A stretch of 64,000 nucleotides of DNA, taken from Stenocarpella maydis. Its lineage: Eukaryota > Ascomycota > Sordariomycetes > Diaporthales > Diaporthaceae. The stretch spans positions 1 to 64,000 of the forward strand of contig NQMI01000073.1 in assembly GCA_002270565.1 (NCBI GenBank). Direction: 5' to 3'. The first letter of the stretch is position 1. Every line of letters begins with the position of its first letter. Positions 42,010-54,474 of this stretch are shown here, piece after piece. A program made the translations under genes and the position numbers. The notes below the pieces were generated by a model, which did not search any database, had not been told where the DNA came from, and was given only the letters and a program-made list of their open reading frames with translations.

Positions 42010-44190
42010 ATGGCCGTGGAGGATCGACCACAACACTCTGAGGCGACCGAGACAAGTCCGCTCCTGCGCCCCAGTCGTTCCGGCGACGTCGACGGCACCG
42101 CCGTTCGAGGAGGCAATGGCGCACTTCCTGGGTCTTCGGCACTGGGGCCACCGAAGACGAGCGATGGCACTCAGAGCGGGGGCAGCGGGCCCCTCCCCGC
42201 GGGGGATGAGGCCGACGAGGGCGCGCGGGAAGGCATTCCCGAGATGGCGAAGAGGCTGCACGTCCTGTTGCCCGCGATAGGCATTGGGATCTTCCTGTGC
42301 GCCCTCGACCAGCTCCTCGCGGTGGCAACAGTGAGTATTCAGTCTGTCCCCCGGGCGTGTCCCAATCTGCCTTGGGCCCCGCCAAGGGCTGCTGCTGTGG
42401 ATGCTGGAGGGGGTGTGCAGGCTTGGTTGGGTGGCGTCGCCTCTGGTTTCTCCTTTCCATCAGGGTCTTTCGCCATACACTAATGCCGGAGCAATCGCAG
42501 TACGCCAAGACCGGGAGTGACCTCAAGGCGCTCAACTCGACCAGCTGGATAGCTACGGCGTGAGTCCTGGCCCCACTGCACACACGCCTCGGCGCCCCAG
42601 GTCCAGGCCAGAGCTGACCGCGCGACCAAGGTACTTTCTCACCCTGACGAGCTGCCAGCCCCTGTACGGCAAGCTGTCGGACATCTTCGGCAGGAAGGAG
42701 TGTCTGCTCTTCTCCTATGTCGTCTTTGGCCTGGGCTGCCTGGGCTGCGGCCTGGCGCGGGACATCACCCAGCTCATCGCCTCGCGGGCTGTGGCTGGCA
42801 TCGGCGGGGGGGGCATGAATGCCGTCGTCTCCATCCTGCTGACTGACATCGTGCCCCTGCGGGAGCGCGGGGTGTGGCAGGGCTACCTGAATATTATATT
42901 CGGCGCCGGCACTGCCGCCGGTGCGCCGTTGGGCGGCCTTCTTGCGGACTCGTTGGGCTGGCGGTGGTGAGTGGCCTCGTGGCGATCATGCTCCACGCTG
43001 GGGGAACGCGCAAAGAACTGGGGGCCGTCGCGGGAGCCAGGGCTGACACGGCCGCCACAGGTCTTTTGTCGGGCAGGCGCCCGTCGTCGCGATCGCCTTC
43101 GTAACCGTCTACTTCGTCCTCCACCTCCCCAAGAGGGACGACTCCCACTGGCGGGAGAAGCTCGCCCGCGTGGACTTCCTCGGCGCCCTCTTCCTCGTCT
43201 CGGCCGTCCTCTGTCTCCTCCTCGGCCTCGACAACGGCAGCAACGAGGGCTGGTCCAAGTCGCACACCGTCGCGCCCCTCGCCGCCTCCCCTGCGCTCTT
43301 CGCCGCCTTCATATTTATCGAGGTCCGCGTGGCCTCCCACCCCTTCGCCCCGGGCCACATCATCTTCGAGCGCTCCCTCTTCGCCGCCTACCTGTGCAAC
43401 TTCTTCGGCGTGCTGGGCCAGATGCCCGTCCTGTTCTTCCTGCCCCTGCTGTACCAGGCCGTTGACGGCGTCTCGGCGGTCCACGCCGGGCTGCTGCTGA
43501 TGCCGGGCTCCATATTCGGCGTCGGCGCCTCGCTGGGCTCGGGGTTTTTGATGAGGCGGACGGGCCGCTTCTTCTGGATCAACGTCGCGGGCTGGGGTCT
43601 CCTCCTGCTCAGCATCGTGCCCATGGTGTTCTTCTCAGGGCCCTGGGCGAAGTCGGAGGCTGGGACTTCGATCGCGTTGGCGATACTGGCCCTTGGTGCT
43701 GGAACAGGTCAGTGCCCCCCACACCTCCAGTCAGTGCACTTGCTCTCATGCCGCCATTCCAGGCCCGTTCCTGTTGTCTCTGTCTATGCAGACATCGCAG
43801 CTGACCAAACCCCACCCTGTAGGAATCACCACAAGCCTGGTGGCCCTCATCTCCAACGCAGCCAGAGAGGACTCGGCAGTCGTCATCGCCTGCAGCTACC
43901 TCTTCCGCTCCCTCGGCTCCGCCATCGGCGTGAGCGTCGCCTCGGCCATCCTGCAGCAGGTCCTGCGGTCCCAGCTGGCGGCCCGGCTCGGCGGCGGCGA
44001 GGCCGCCCGGGAGATCGAGGGCCGCGTCCGCGAGAGCCTCGACTACATCTCCCAGCTGCCGCCCGGCACAGCTGCTGTCGTCCGCCGCTGCTACCAGGTC
44101 GCCACCATGACCCTGTTCGGGGTCCAGGCCATTCCGATGGCGCTGGCTTTTGTGTCTTCCTTCTTTATCAAGGAAAGGAAATTGAGTTAG
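42010..44190 (+). CDS. MFS transporter, 14-TM Vba/Fnx-like
   Basis: Five exons: 42010-42330, 42501-42559, 42631-42966, 43061-43707, 43763-44190; 596 residues. Introns are 170, 71, 94 and 55 bp; intron 2 ends in CCAAG. The N-terminal ~85 residues are hydrophilic, with SPLLRPS near the start, a possible dileucine vacuolar sorting signal. Then HVLLPAIGIGIFLCALDQLL opens TM1. NSTSWIATAYFLT, the loop motif GKLSDIFGRKECL (MFS motif A) and RAVAGIGGGGMNAVVSILL follow, as in yeast Vba1-3 and S. pombe Fnx1, which move basic amino acids into the vacuole. Related family members export drugs, so substrate is uncertain. The last exon covers the final helices and ends KERKLS. Confidence 0.88.
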
Positions 44191-45675
44191 GGGGGGGGGT
44201 ACGCTGTAAATAGACGAATCGCGCAACAGGTTTGTCAAGACACTGGGTGGGCAAGTATATGCGCGAATTCCTCATAGGACCAATCCAAAGATGTAGCGTA
44301 GAAATGAACTGGATATAACCCGATGTAATGAGGATATGACCATGAAAGAAATCAAGGCTGCAGGCCGTCTTCGTCCCGTGGTCTCTTACATCTCCCTCAC
44401 CTGCCACCTTGCAATTAGGAAAGAGGTTATGCCCTAGGCATCCAGGTACTCTGCCTTGGGACTCTGGCCTCGCAAGCAGCATGCACGCTTGCCGGAGAAG
44501 AATGTCAATAAGAAACAGCACCATCACCAACAGGCTACGATGGTTGCAGAAGTGTTATCAGTCCGCTCGGGGTCATTCCACCACCTTCGAGTTCCACCTC
44601 GGGGTTGGAGAGACTACCGGCTGTCTGATATCAGGGCACCAAGACAGGAGACAAAAGGTCGACGTCTACCCGCGCTGCCGGGCACAGACAGCTCATGCTG
44701 TTGGCCGAAGTCCTCTCCCACAGCGACGGATAGCTGGAACTGGTGAAATACCCGGGTCAGACGTCCGACAGCGGGGTTATAGGCAGAAAAGATGTGTAGA
44801 GAATTTTGTAAGGCCTCATAACCCAACCCGCAGGGTCTACCACGGCCAAACTCCAGCTCCTCTTGACAGGAGTGAACATCCAGCCGTGAATGTCTGTGGA
44901 CCTCAGGCCCTGTGAACACATCAGGTGGGATATGGAGGTACGAAAGTATTACTGCCGGGTCGTCACACCGCAATATCAGGCCTTTGCGCGTGTTACGAGG
45001 TAAAATAAGCAGTGGATATATGTCAAGTCGCACTCCACATGGCTGTCATTTTTGGTATTCTACATCCCCGAGGGGCCGAAGGCCACAACGTGCAGCAGAC
45101 ATGCTCCGCCCACGTCACCGCTGCTTTCTCTTCACCGGACGACAGGTCTCTGTATTGTTTCCCTTGTCGCGGGCGACGCCTTCGCTATCTAAATTCGTAT
45201 TCTTCGTGATGACCTTCATAAGTGTGTGCTTGCGTGGGGAGGGATATCTGGGGATATCAACAGGCTGGGCAATGACAAAATGAGGAATCCAGCAAAGGTC
45301 AAGCTGCACGTGCGTGGAAGGAAGTGTACGAGTGTGAGTGTGAATGTGCGCGTGCGCGCACCGGCAAATCGACAATAAGCCAAGGCGCCCCGTGAAGAAT
45401 TGAACAAAGTCTTCCGTCAACAAAATAACCCCCCCGTCTATGATGTTTATTTTTTTAAGTTTTCCAACCAAGAAATGATGAGGGCAAGAATACCACGCGG
45501 GCTCCAACTCCCACGTCATCGCGTCCGGCTGCACGGCTCCATCCGCAACACCGAGACGCCGGGATCAAAGACGCTCCGAGCCGTAGCTCAGGCTCCGGTA
45601 CCTCGCCCGCGCCGGGTGGGGGCTCTTGTCGACATTAAACGCAACCGCGCGGTCCCATGCCTGTTCCCCCCTCGC
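44191..45675. other. intergenic, no gene seen
   Basis: About 1.5 kb between the 3' ends of the MFS gene and the 6-phosphogluconolactonase gene. Short overlapping frames on both strands have no features. A GT-rich alternating purine/pyrimidine stretch lies at about 45300-45362. Confidence 0.5.
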
Positions 45676-46476
45676 CTAGAGGTTGAAGCCGCGCTTGGGA
45701 TAGCTCACGCCCTCCACGGCGGGCTCGTCGACGAACCAGCTGCACCGGTCGCCCGTCTGCTCGTTGACCAGGGCGCAGGGGAGGCCGGAGGCGGCGCCGT
45801 CCTCGAAGATCTGCTTCATGATGCCCTTCTTGCCGCCGCCGGTGGCCACGAATGCGACGCGGACGCCGTGGGTCACGACGGGCAGGGTCAGGGTGATGCG
45901 CTTTGGCGGGGGCTTGGGGCTGTCCTCGATGGGGGCGACCCAGGCAGTGGTCTCGCGCAGGAGCTCGTGGCCGGGGAAGAGCGAGCAGGTGTGGCCGTCG
46001 GGCCCGCAGCCGAGCAGCAGCAGGTCGAAGATGGGCAGGCGCACGCTGTCACGGCTGGCAAAGGAGGCGACCAGGATCTGCTCGTAGTCGTCGGCGACCT
46101 CGAGGCTCTCCTTGGACAGCAGGTCCGTGTTGATGGGGTGGACGACGGGCTTGCCCTGTTCCGCAGGGATCTTGTCGAGCAGCTCCTTCTTCAGCAGGCC
46201 GTAGTTGGAGTCGTCATGGCCCAGGGGCACGATGCGCTCGTCGGCGAAGAAGATCTCCCACTTGTCCCACTTGACGGTGTCCTCGGGCCCGGAGGAGGGT
46301 CTCAAGAGTGCCTGGGCGAGGGTCTTGGGGAGCGAGCCGCCTGACACGGCAACCTTGAAAGAGTTGTGGCGGTTGATTCCTGCGGCCTGGCACTGAATCA
46401 CATATGTGCGCAGGGCTGTGGCGAGAGCCCGGACGTCGGGGAAGGGGTAGAGGTTGGGTTGTCCGTGGTTAGGCAT
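45676..46476 (-). CDS. 6-phosphogluconolactonase
   Basis: Single exon, 266 residues, the usual size for the SOL/DevB family. The enzyme hydrolyses 6-phosphoglucono-1,5-lactone to 6-phosphogluconate in the oxidative pentose phosphate pathway, in the cytosol. Family motifs in order: FKVAVSGGSLPKTLAQAL (about 40-58), WEIFFADERIVPLGHDDSNY (about 73-92), LLLLGCGPDGHTCSLFPGHE (about 153-172), and ITLTLPVVTHGVRVAFVATG near the end. The start MPNHGQPNLYPFPDV matches the normal short N-terminus. A 314-codon open frame antisense to it is a GC-driven shadow. Confidence 0.95.
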   Translation of the reverse strand: MPNHGQPNLYPFPDVRALATALRTYVIQCQAAGINRHNSFKVAVSGGSLPKTLAQALLRPSSGPEDTVKWDKWEIFFADERIVPLGHDDSNYGLLKKELLDKIPAEQGKPVVHPINTDLLSKESLEVADDYEQILVASFASRDSVRLPIFDLLLLGCGPDGHTCSLFPGHELLRETTAWVAPIEDSPKPPPKRITLTLPVVTHGVRVAFVATGGGKKGIMKQIFEDGAASGLPCALVNEQTGDRCSWFVDEPAVEGVSYPKRGFNL

Positions 46477-49275
46477 CGTAACTGATGTTTTGCGTAGGCG
46501 TGGGCCTGGCCGACAGAAGAAAAATTGTGACGATGTCCTGTGAGCGGCCTAGGGAGGCTGGGACTGTTGTTATCAGACCGAGTACACTAGTGAATTGGGT
46601 ACCCAGGTAATGGAGTTGGCCGTGGGGAAGGACCGTTGCGCGATTTGGCCGTGCAAACGAAGATGAGGAGACCGTTGGGTTGGAATGGGGGCGAGGAGAC
46701 AAGCTGTGGGGAGCACAGCTGCGAGGTTATGTTGCTGCCCTGCAGATTGCGGCGTGTGTGGGGGGGGGGTTGTTTGAGATGGAGCGGATAGTGGACTGGG
46801 GAAAGGTTTCCCTCAGTGAAAAGCGGAAAGACGGTGACGAAAGACGGCCGGAGCGTCCGTTTGATACCACCAGGGCTGCTGCTGCTCAAGCTCAGTTGGG
46901 TTCCATCGAGTAATAAAGTAAAGTGCGGTCGGTCAGTGGAGGGGCAGTGTGTCGGAGGGGTACGAGGACCTGTCCCAGCTAAAAATCCCAGGCGGCCTGT
47001 GTTATCGATAAGCGAGAGCTGCGGCTGCAGGGCGAACAGGGGGCAGGGGCCAGGGGCCAGGGGTATGCAGGCGTGCGGGTAGGGGTCGAGATATGCCAGC
47101 AGAGAACTTTCGATGGTATTCTGCACGCTTCCCTTCACTACCAGAAACATAACGAGATGGGTCCTCTCTGCTCACCAAGAAGAAACGGAGGGGCGCAGGT
47201 TGGGAGGCAGCAGTCGTATTTCTACCCTGTCCTCTTGTTGGACCTCTCGAGAGAGCGAGAAGGAGCCATCATGGCTGATATCAAGAGGCGACTAAGAGAA
47301 AGCGATAGCTCTCCTTCAAAAGCCAAAATAGTCGACACTAGCCTTGGACTGTTTGCCGCCGCTATCAGATAAAGTCGACAGGTCAGAAGGGACTTCGGCT
47401 CGCGTTACCGCCAGGGAACCACGCCAGCCTTGTTCCTGGCCCCAACACCTCTCAAGGGTCAAGGTGAAGGCCGTGGCTTGCTCATTGTCAGCAGCAGATC
47501 ATGACTTGCTACACCACCCAGAGGTAAGCTACAGTGCACTTGGACTCGGCCAGACTTGACCCAGCATTCCCGCATGCCTCGCCACCGTCACAGGTCAGAC
47601 CACAAACGGTCACAGCCAGCCAGCCCACCATGGAACTTTGACAAATCGGGCGTGGTTCCCGCAACAAACGGGCCCATTGACTCCCAAGGGATCTTAGGTG
47701 GTTCGTCGCTCCATTTGAGCAACGGCCACCGTTGGGCGTGCTGCACTGACCTACCACAAGTCTTCATTGAATCTTGGCCCTCTTCCACGATGGGCTTGTC
47801 TCCCAGGGTAATTACCCAAGGCCACCACCAGCTGCTGTCTCCACGCCAGCACAGCCGTACTTTTTGAGTGCGCGTGTGTTCAGCATCAATGCCCAGCGTG
47901 GAGCAGAACAGTCGATTGATGCAAGTGTGACGTTACACCGTGGGGAAATGTGGCAGATGTCCAAAGTTTATTTTATTCTCCTCGGCCGCCCTGCCACCCC
48001 GCGAGCCTTCTTCCAATACCCCGACAACCTGCCATCGACCCGTCACAGTAATCCGTACCGTTATACGGCAGGTGTTTGTACAGCCTCTGGTGGTGTCATA
48101 CAGTAAGCCAAATAATTATTTGGAATAATTTACTTGCTGGTAGTGTAGTGTAATCAATTGAGGAGCCCTTCTTGCCCTTCTTCACATGCAACGTCGACAA
48201 GGTTGGGGCTCCCTGTCATCCCGTTGGCGGGGCGTGCGTGGCGTGGACGATCAGATAGGACTGCTGGGGTCGCCTGCTCGACGGCATTGGGCCATGAGTA
48301 AGCCGGCATGGGGATCATCCATACAGGACGGGTAGCCCAACAAAGGGAAGGCTGATTCGCGCGTTGCGCTCCTCTGGCCTAGGCCACGAGGACTGCTTCT
48401 GGTACAAAAGGCTAGATTGGCGAGCAGCCAGCCAGCCAGCTCACGCCACCCGAGACAGGCGGGAGACCCAACGGGCGTCAAGCCTAGACGGTTCCCAACT
48501 TCCCATACCAATTCCCCAGTAAGCAATATGCCATCTTAATATCATCCAGCCTGGGCTGGCGACCGGGTCAACTTTTCTGCCAGCTGGCCAGCGGGGCGTA
48601 TATTTCGTCATCGCGCCCCCGCCGACCCTCTTTGCGCCCCGGATAGCGGCCGATGCCATGGCCCCGGCTCCCGGTGGGCCGGTCCGGCTCGAACTTAGTG
48701 TACATGGCATTTCCTTATAGGGATGGCGATGTGAGTCTCGTATGCCTCCTAACTCGGTTGCCAGGCTGACAAGAGGAGGTCTTTGCGCCGAGGCTGCATT
48801 GGCCGATTGGCAAGTCGCGGGAGCGGCACCGCCCTTGTTGCTACTGAGTATAGAACAAACCGTGCGTGGGGGTCCAAGGGCGCAGTAGACCGCTGGCTGG
48901 TCGTCTACCAACTTACCTGGGTCTGCAATAGGCCGGTTGCTTTAGGTGTGTTTCAAAACTACAACACCGCGGTTTCTAGAGGGCTAGCGCGCAGGCGGGT
49001 GCTGGCGATCGGATTCGTTTGCTTCAATTGCGGGTTATCGCATCGCCTGAGGGAAGGGGGGTTGAGGGCCGAAGTTGGGAGCTAACCATGGAACAATTTT
49101 TTTTGTAAGCCGTCGAAACTGTCGACTACTCAATATGGTTAGCCTAGCTTCCTCAAACAGGCACTTTTCGTGAGCCACCGGCCACGACTCGCACCTATGC
49201 AGAACATCTCACCTCATAGACAGTCCAAATCACGACGCTCCTTCTCTGCAATAGACTTGATTTCTTTGTTTAGAC
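46477..49275. other. long intergenic region, no gene seen
   Basis: About 2.8 kb between divergent genes, so both promoters lie here. Open frames of 60-190 codons on both strands (such as 46587-47150 minus and 48441-48911 minus) overlap and show no domain, signal sequence or conserved splice pattern. A small intron-rich gene could be missed by eye. Confidence 0.45.
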
Positions 49276-50426
49276 ATGGATTCCTCTCAGCCTGCCAAGT
49301 ACCTCACCGGCGATGCGAAGGCCATTGGCGAGTTCCTTGACAGATTCGATGTGCGTTATTTCATACCCCCGAGGGACTCCGCTCCTTGGGCTTGCATGCA
49401 TGCTTACTATGTGTTCAGACTTTCCTGCTAGACTGTGACGGTGCGCCCCAACCTTGAAGGGTCTTTCGACTGGCGAGTTTCTGACAGCGCGTAACCAGGA
49501 GTCCTCTGGTCGGGCGATCACCTGTTCGACGGCATCGTTGAGACGATAAAGCTGCTGCGCTCCAAAGGTCTGGCGGCCCTGCTTCATGACTCCGAAACGA
49601 CCCCCGCCCCCCCCCCCCCCCCCCCATCCCGTAGGCACTTATGAGACTGACGCCCAGCGCAGGCAAGCGCACCGTGTTCGTGACGAACAACTCGACAAAG
49701 TCGCGTGCCGAGTACCTCAAGAAGTTCGAGTCCAAGGGGATCCCGGGGTCAGTGGACGACGTCTTCGGCTCGGCCTACTCGGCGGCCATCTACATCAGCC
49801 GGATCCTCGCCCTGCCGGCCCCGCGGAACAAGGTGTTCGTCCTGGGCGAGGCGGGCATCGAGACGGAGCTGCGTTCCGAGGGCATCCGCTTCGTCGGCGG
49901 CACGGACCCAGCCTTCCGGCGCGACATCACCGAGGCCGACTTCGCGGGGCTGGCCGACGGGTCGCTGCTGGACCCGGACGTGGGCGTGGTGCTGGCCGGG
50001 CTGGACTTCCACGTCAACTACCTCAAGCTGGCGACGGCGTACCAGTACATCGCGCGCGGGGCGCGGTTCCTGGCCACCAACACGGACAGCACCCTGCCCA
50101 TGAACCACAGCTTCTTCCCGGGCGCGGGCTCGGTGCTCGTGCCGCTGAGCAACATGAGCAAGCAGCAGCCGCTGGCGCTGGGCAAGCCGAGCCAGGCCAT
50201 GTTGGACGCGGTGGAGGGCAAGTTCCACCTGGACCGGGCGCGCACCTGCATGGTTGGGGACCGGCTGGACACGGACATCAAGTTCGGCATCGAGGGCAAG
50301 CTCGGCGGGACGCTGGCGGTGCTGACGGGCGTCAGCAAGAAGGCGGACTGGGAGGCAGAGGGCGCGGTGGCCGTGCCAGCATACTACGTGGACAAGCTGA
50401 GTGACCTGGCCCTGGGAGGCCTCTAG
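49276..50426 (+). CDS. PHO13: HAD-family phosphatase, Pho13 / phosphoglycolate phosphatase type
   Basis: Four exons: 49276-49350, 49419-49440, 49499-49567, 49663-50426; 309 residues, as in yeast Pho13 (about 312). Exon 2 is only 22 nt, and catalytic motif I (TFLLDCDGVLW) is assembled across intron 2. Other HAD features: FVTNNSTKSR (motif II), a C2-type cap in the middle, KPSQAM (motif III Lys) and CMVGDRLDTDIKFG (motif IV Asp pair). The family repairs toxic side products of metabolism such as 2-phosphoglycolate, 4-phosphoerythronate and 2-phospholactate, and also cleaves 4-nitrophenyl phosphate in vitro. Intron 3 contains a run of about 20 C (49606-49625 region). Confidence 0.93.
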
Positions 50427-53400
50427 GAGGCAGGGAGGAGCCTCGGCGGGACGCCGCGACGGGGCAGGTTGGTGGCTCCGGAGGGATAGGCACCACGGGG
50501 CGCAATTCCCACGGGCGCCACCTGCAGCTGCCCCGCCAATCATCAGAGCTAGAGAATCCCTGAGCTGTTGGCGTAGTCCGGCGCGTCGATGAGACGGGGG
50601 TGACCCTTGAGAGCCGGCGTGCGCATGACAAGGCGGGATTCCGGATGCCAGAGGGTGTCCAGAGCTTGCAGAGAGTTAGAGAGAAACATATGACAGCCAC
50701 CACCACATGGCACCGTTTTGAGCTGTCCGCCTCTGCGTGGCAATCACCCTAGACGATCAGAACGATGCAGCATCGAGACATGGAGCGGATGAGTCGGCGC
50801 TAATGATGGTTTATGCGCCGGGAACGCATAATGGACCGCTGTGGCGAGAGATATCTTGGAGGTTTCCGGGCAGCCGTTGGCTCATTGGCGTTGCTGCCTT
50901 TCGGCTCTCCAGCTTCCCCCCCCCCTCTTTTTTTTTCTTTCTTTTTCTCTTCTTTTTTTTTCTCGCGCCGTGACCATGATCTATTCCCATCACCGCCCTG
51001 CCCCGTCCCTGCTGTACGTTTCATAGCGTTGCATTGCATTGACTCATTTCGATGCCCAACCCCTGAGGCAGAATGACACTGGGCGGGACTTGAGGGTGTG
51101 CATGAGAAAAGTAGTGTGTGTTGCACGAGGTCAGCAATGTGCAGTTCTCCGGGTGGGCATTCCACAACGACGTCATACCTGGACCCTGAGTGATAAAGTT
51201 TGCCAAGGCGTCAGCCCGAGGGGTCCGCTGGGTGCCGATGATGGATGGAGTGTGGAGCTTGGAGGGGCATGGGCATGGGGCCTCGTGGTCCCGCCCAGTA
51301 CACAATAGGATAGATGACAGACCGAGACAAGCAAGACGCACATCATGTGCCGTGTACTCGGTATACACTACACTACGCTAGGTATCATGGATACAGCCGT
51401 GTACGGTCCCGTACAGTCCTCGGTATCCCTGGAGGCACTGTCGACTAGTGTAGTGTAGGCACATGTCGGGCCTTGGATGCCACGCCATAGTCATGAGTGA
51501 TATGACAACGACAAGCATGGCATGTGATCTGACTGGCTGCGCGCCCTCGCCCTGTTGAAAACAATGGCGGTGCCCGACGAGCCCGACAACAAAGCGGTGC
51601 TGGGTTCAGGTTTCTCGGCGGGCGGTGATGTGGTGCGACCTCGAGCAAGCGCCCGCAGCGAGAGGTGACGGACAGTCCGTCACACAGCAACAGCTGGCGT
51701 CTGGCGCAACAAAGGCATGGTGGTGACGAGTCGTAGTGGTGTGGTACACTACGGAGTAGACCAACAGAATCTTGGAAGGACCCTTATTTAAAGTTTTGTC
51801 CCGAATCCAGGGTCCTCGTCAGGGCTTGCGCGACCGGTGGTGAGTGTCCAAGTTCCCTGTTTAAGGGTCCAATGTGAAACTGGCGGGGTTGCGACTTGGC
51901 ATGCCTACATACGACATGTACTACCGTGGTTGACTTGACGGGCAGGTGGACCGAGGAGCTGATGAACTTGGTGACCTTGCTAATCGTCATCCGGCTGGCT
52001 GGCTGGATTTGACAGCCCCCCTTCCTACCCACCCGCCGCCACGCACTGGACATGTGGCTTCGATCTGGCTTCGTGAAGTGATGCGGAAGCGAATCAGCAT
52101 GGGGAGAAGGGAGCGAATTGGCATGGGGAAGAGGGAAGGGATTGGCATCGTGGGGGCCAGATCGGCCTGGCTCAGGGACTAGCGGCTGAGACCATCTCTC
52201 GATCCCACGAGCCTCGTTGGAGCGGTTGTCGGATGCGGGTGGGAAGTGACAGTGCCGATCAGCTAATAAGCAGGCTAGAGAGAGGAGGAGACGGGACAGA
52301 GTGCAATGCACCGCCTGGCTGGTACTACTATGCTGCTATGGTATCGTACAGAAAAAAGGGTACCCCTACCAAGTACCTTTTCTTCCTTATCGTACTAAAT
52401 TGGGTATAGCGTCAGGAAATAAATTGTGGGGCCTACCTGGCAGGAATGCCCATTTTTACCCATACCACCATAGTACACTACGTAGGCTCAATGCGCAACG
52501 GCCAAGGTGGCAGGCAGGCAGGCTGGCAGGCTGTGGTGGGGCAGGGACGGGGAAGGGGACGGGTGCATAAGTGCCATGTGTATATGATGGTGCGTCTGGA
52601 TATGATGTATGTTATACGTTATACATTATGCAGGGAGGCGTGCAGGTGGGCTGGTGTTTTGGCGGCAAAAGCAGAAAAGATGGCAAATGCGGCGAAGACG
52701 GGGTGCCAAGGCTGATGGCCGCTGCGATGAAGACGTCGGCAGTGCGCAGTGATGCCCCGGCCAGTGATGCTTCTCCGACCAATATCGTCCATGTTCGGTC
52801 GACATCAGTCGGTCTGTCAGTGCTGTGCCTGTGGTTCTCACCGTCTTTTTAATTTTTAATTTTTAATTTTTATTTAATTTTTTCTCATTTTTGTTGAACT
52901 TTTTAAATATTTATTAAGGTTTACTTTTTTTAAAAAATGTTTTTATATTTTTTTGTAATTTTTCATAATATTTTTATACTTCTACAACTGTTTTAATTTT
53001 CCCCCTTCCGGCGCCAGCCCCCTTTGGGTCCCCCCGATGACGACCTCCTCCACCGGGTAGCTCCATCGCCAGAGCGCCTCCCCTCGTGCCTCTTGAAGAT
53101 TCTCAATTCTTCAGCCTGTGCATTAGCCCTGCACCAGTCCCATCTCACAGCACCCGGGCCAGAACAGTCGACATGGCGTTCCTGTGCCTGGGCCGGCGGG
53201 CAGCATCCGGATGAGCACAAGCAGCCAGCATGCAGAGTTGCATACTATAATTATAATAGTATACCTAGCTATTGTATTTAAGTAGTGTGTGATTTGTAGT
53301 CTGCATCTTCATCTGGTACGCACACCAAGTGCTGCCACAATTCAGGGCTGACCAGGGGCTCCCTCCCTCCAGTCGTCCCACCTTGCAGCCTGCTAGGAAT

Positions 53401-53559
53401 CGACCTTCAAATACGCGGCACGGACTTCGCTGGACAGTATTAACATCACACAGAAACTGTCGCTCCGCTCACTCACCTCACCTCGACCTCGACCCCGGTG
53501 CCTTGTGCTCCAGGACCCTGTCTCGTCTCCAGACTTTTGCCACCGCCGACCAGCACCGG
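50427..53559. other. long intergenic region, no gene seen
   Basis: About 3.1 kb of the 4-kb gap between the Pho13-type gene and the SET gene. It includes a pyrimidine tract at about 50918-50963 and a T-rich tract with TTTTTAATT units at about 52848-52985. Open frames are short, overlapping and featureless. Confidence 0.5.
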
Positions 53560-53970
53560 CAGCACCGCAGCACAGCAGCAGCAGCAGCACCGCAGCACCG
53601 CAGCACCGCAGCACAGCAGCACAGCAGCAGCACGGGTATTAAAAAAACTTAGCCGGGTGCCCTGGCAAGCCCATCGCCTTGCTTGCTCGCCTTTACACTA
53701 GTGCGGTGGGTGCCGCCAGCCAAAATTTCTTTCCCATATCCCATTTCCCATATCCCATTATCCCACATCCCACATCCCACATCCCACATCCCACCTCCCA
53801 CCTCCCACCTCCCATATCCCACCTTGCCTTGCCCTGCCTTGCCTTGCCCTGCCTTGCCCTGCCCTGCCCTGCCCTGCCCTGCCCTGCCCTGCCTCGCCTC
53901 TGGACCCGGGACCCCTACCACAGATCCCACTCAACCAACCCACATCCACATCCACATCCACATCCCGCCA
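53560..53970 (+). repeat. cluster of microsatellites upstream of the SET gene
   Basis: Four simple-sequence tracts lie side by side: CAGCAC/CAG units (about 53560-53635), 6-7-bp units of the CCCATAT/CCCACAT/CCCACCT type (about 53735-53822), CCTTG/CCCTG pentamers (about 53823-53892) and CACATC hexamers (about 53940-53966). They lie 500-900 bp upstream of the SET-gene start codon, probably in its promoter or a long 5' leader. Open frames through them are artefacts of the repeats. Confidence 0.85.
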
Positions 53971-54474
53971 CACCAGAATCCAAGCCCGGCCCACCCCAGT
54001 TCTTTTTGCCCTTTGGTCAAGAATCTACCAGTCTGTCCACCCTCTCGCGTGCCCACCTTAGCCGCTCGGTCGCTGCGTACAATACAACTTCGTTGCGGCC
54101 TTGTTTTGCACCTCGTCGGCCTCGCCCTCACTGGCGCTTGCTTCTCTTCTGATTACCTTTGTGCGCTCCCTGCCCGCAATTTTTTATTTACTTATTATTT
54201 TTCGTCTTCTTCTTCTTGTTGCCTCCGTCCTTGTTCAGGAAGGCCTGCCCGGCCCACGCCCTCGCACCGCGCCCACTCAAAACTCGACTCACTTGCCCCT
54301 CGGAACCTAAACCCAAATTTCAGACACAGTCCTCGACCTCTCGCCGCCTGCTTGGTTACAACTCGAAACCTTACTGCTATCGTCCATGCTTCTCCTGCCT
54401 GACTGCTGAGGACGCGATGCGAGCTGTCTGGACACGCCCTGGCCCTTTCAACGCCCCTGCAAACTCCCCACACC

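Noticed and set aside
45400..46344. 314-codon plus-strand open frame
   Set aside because: Fully antisense to the 6-phosphogluconolactonase gene, low-complexity Gly/Ala/Val composition, no domain.
49586..50543. Alternative plus (49586-50404) and minus (49749-50543) frames over the Pho13-type gene
   Set aside because: Shadows of the HAD phosphatase, whose catalytic motifs all lie in one spliced frame.
53679..54402. 157- and 239-codon open frames upstream of the SET gene
   Set aside because: They run through microsatellites and encode repetitive Pro/His/Leu strings with no domain.
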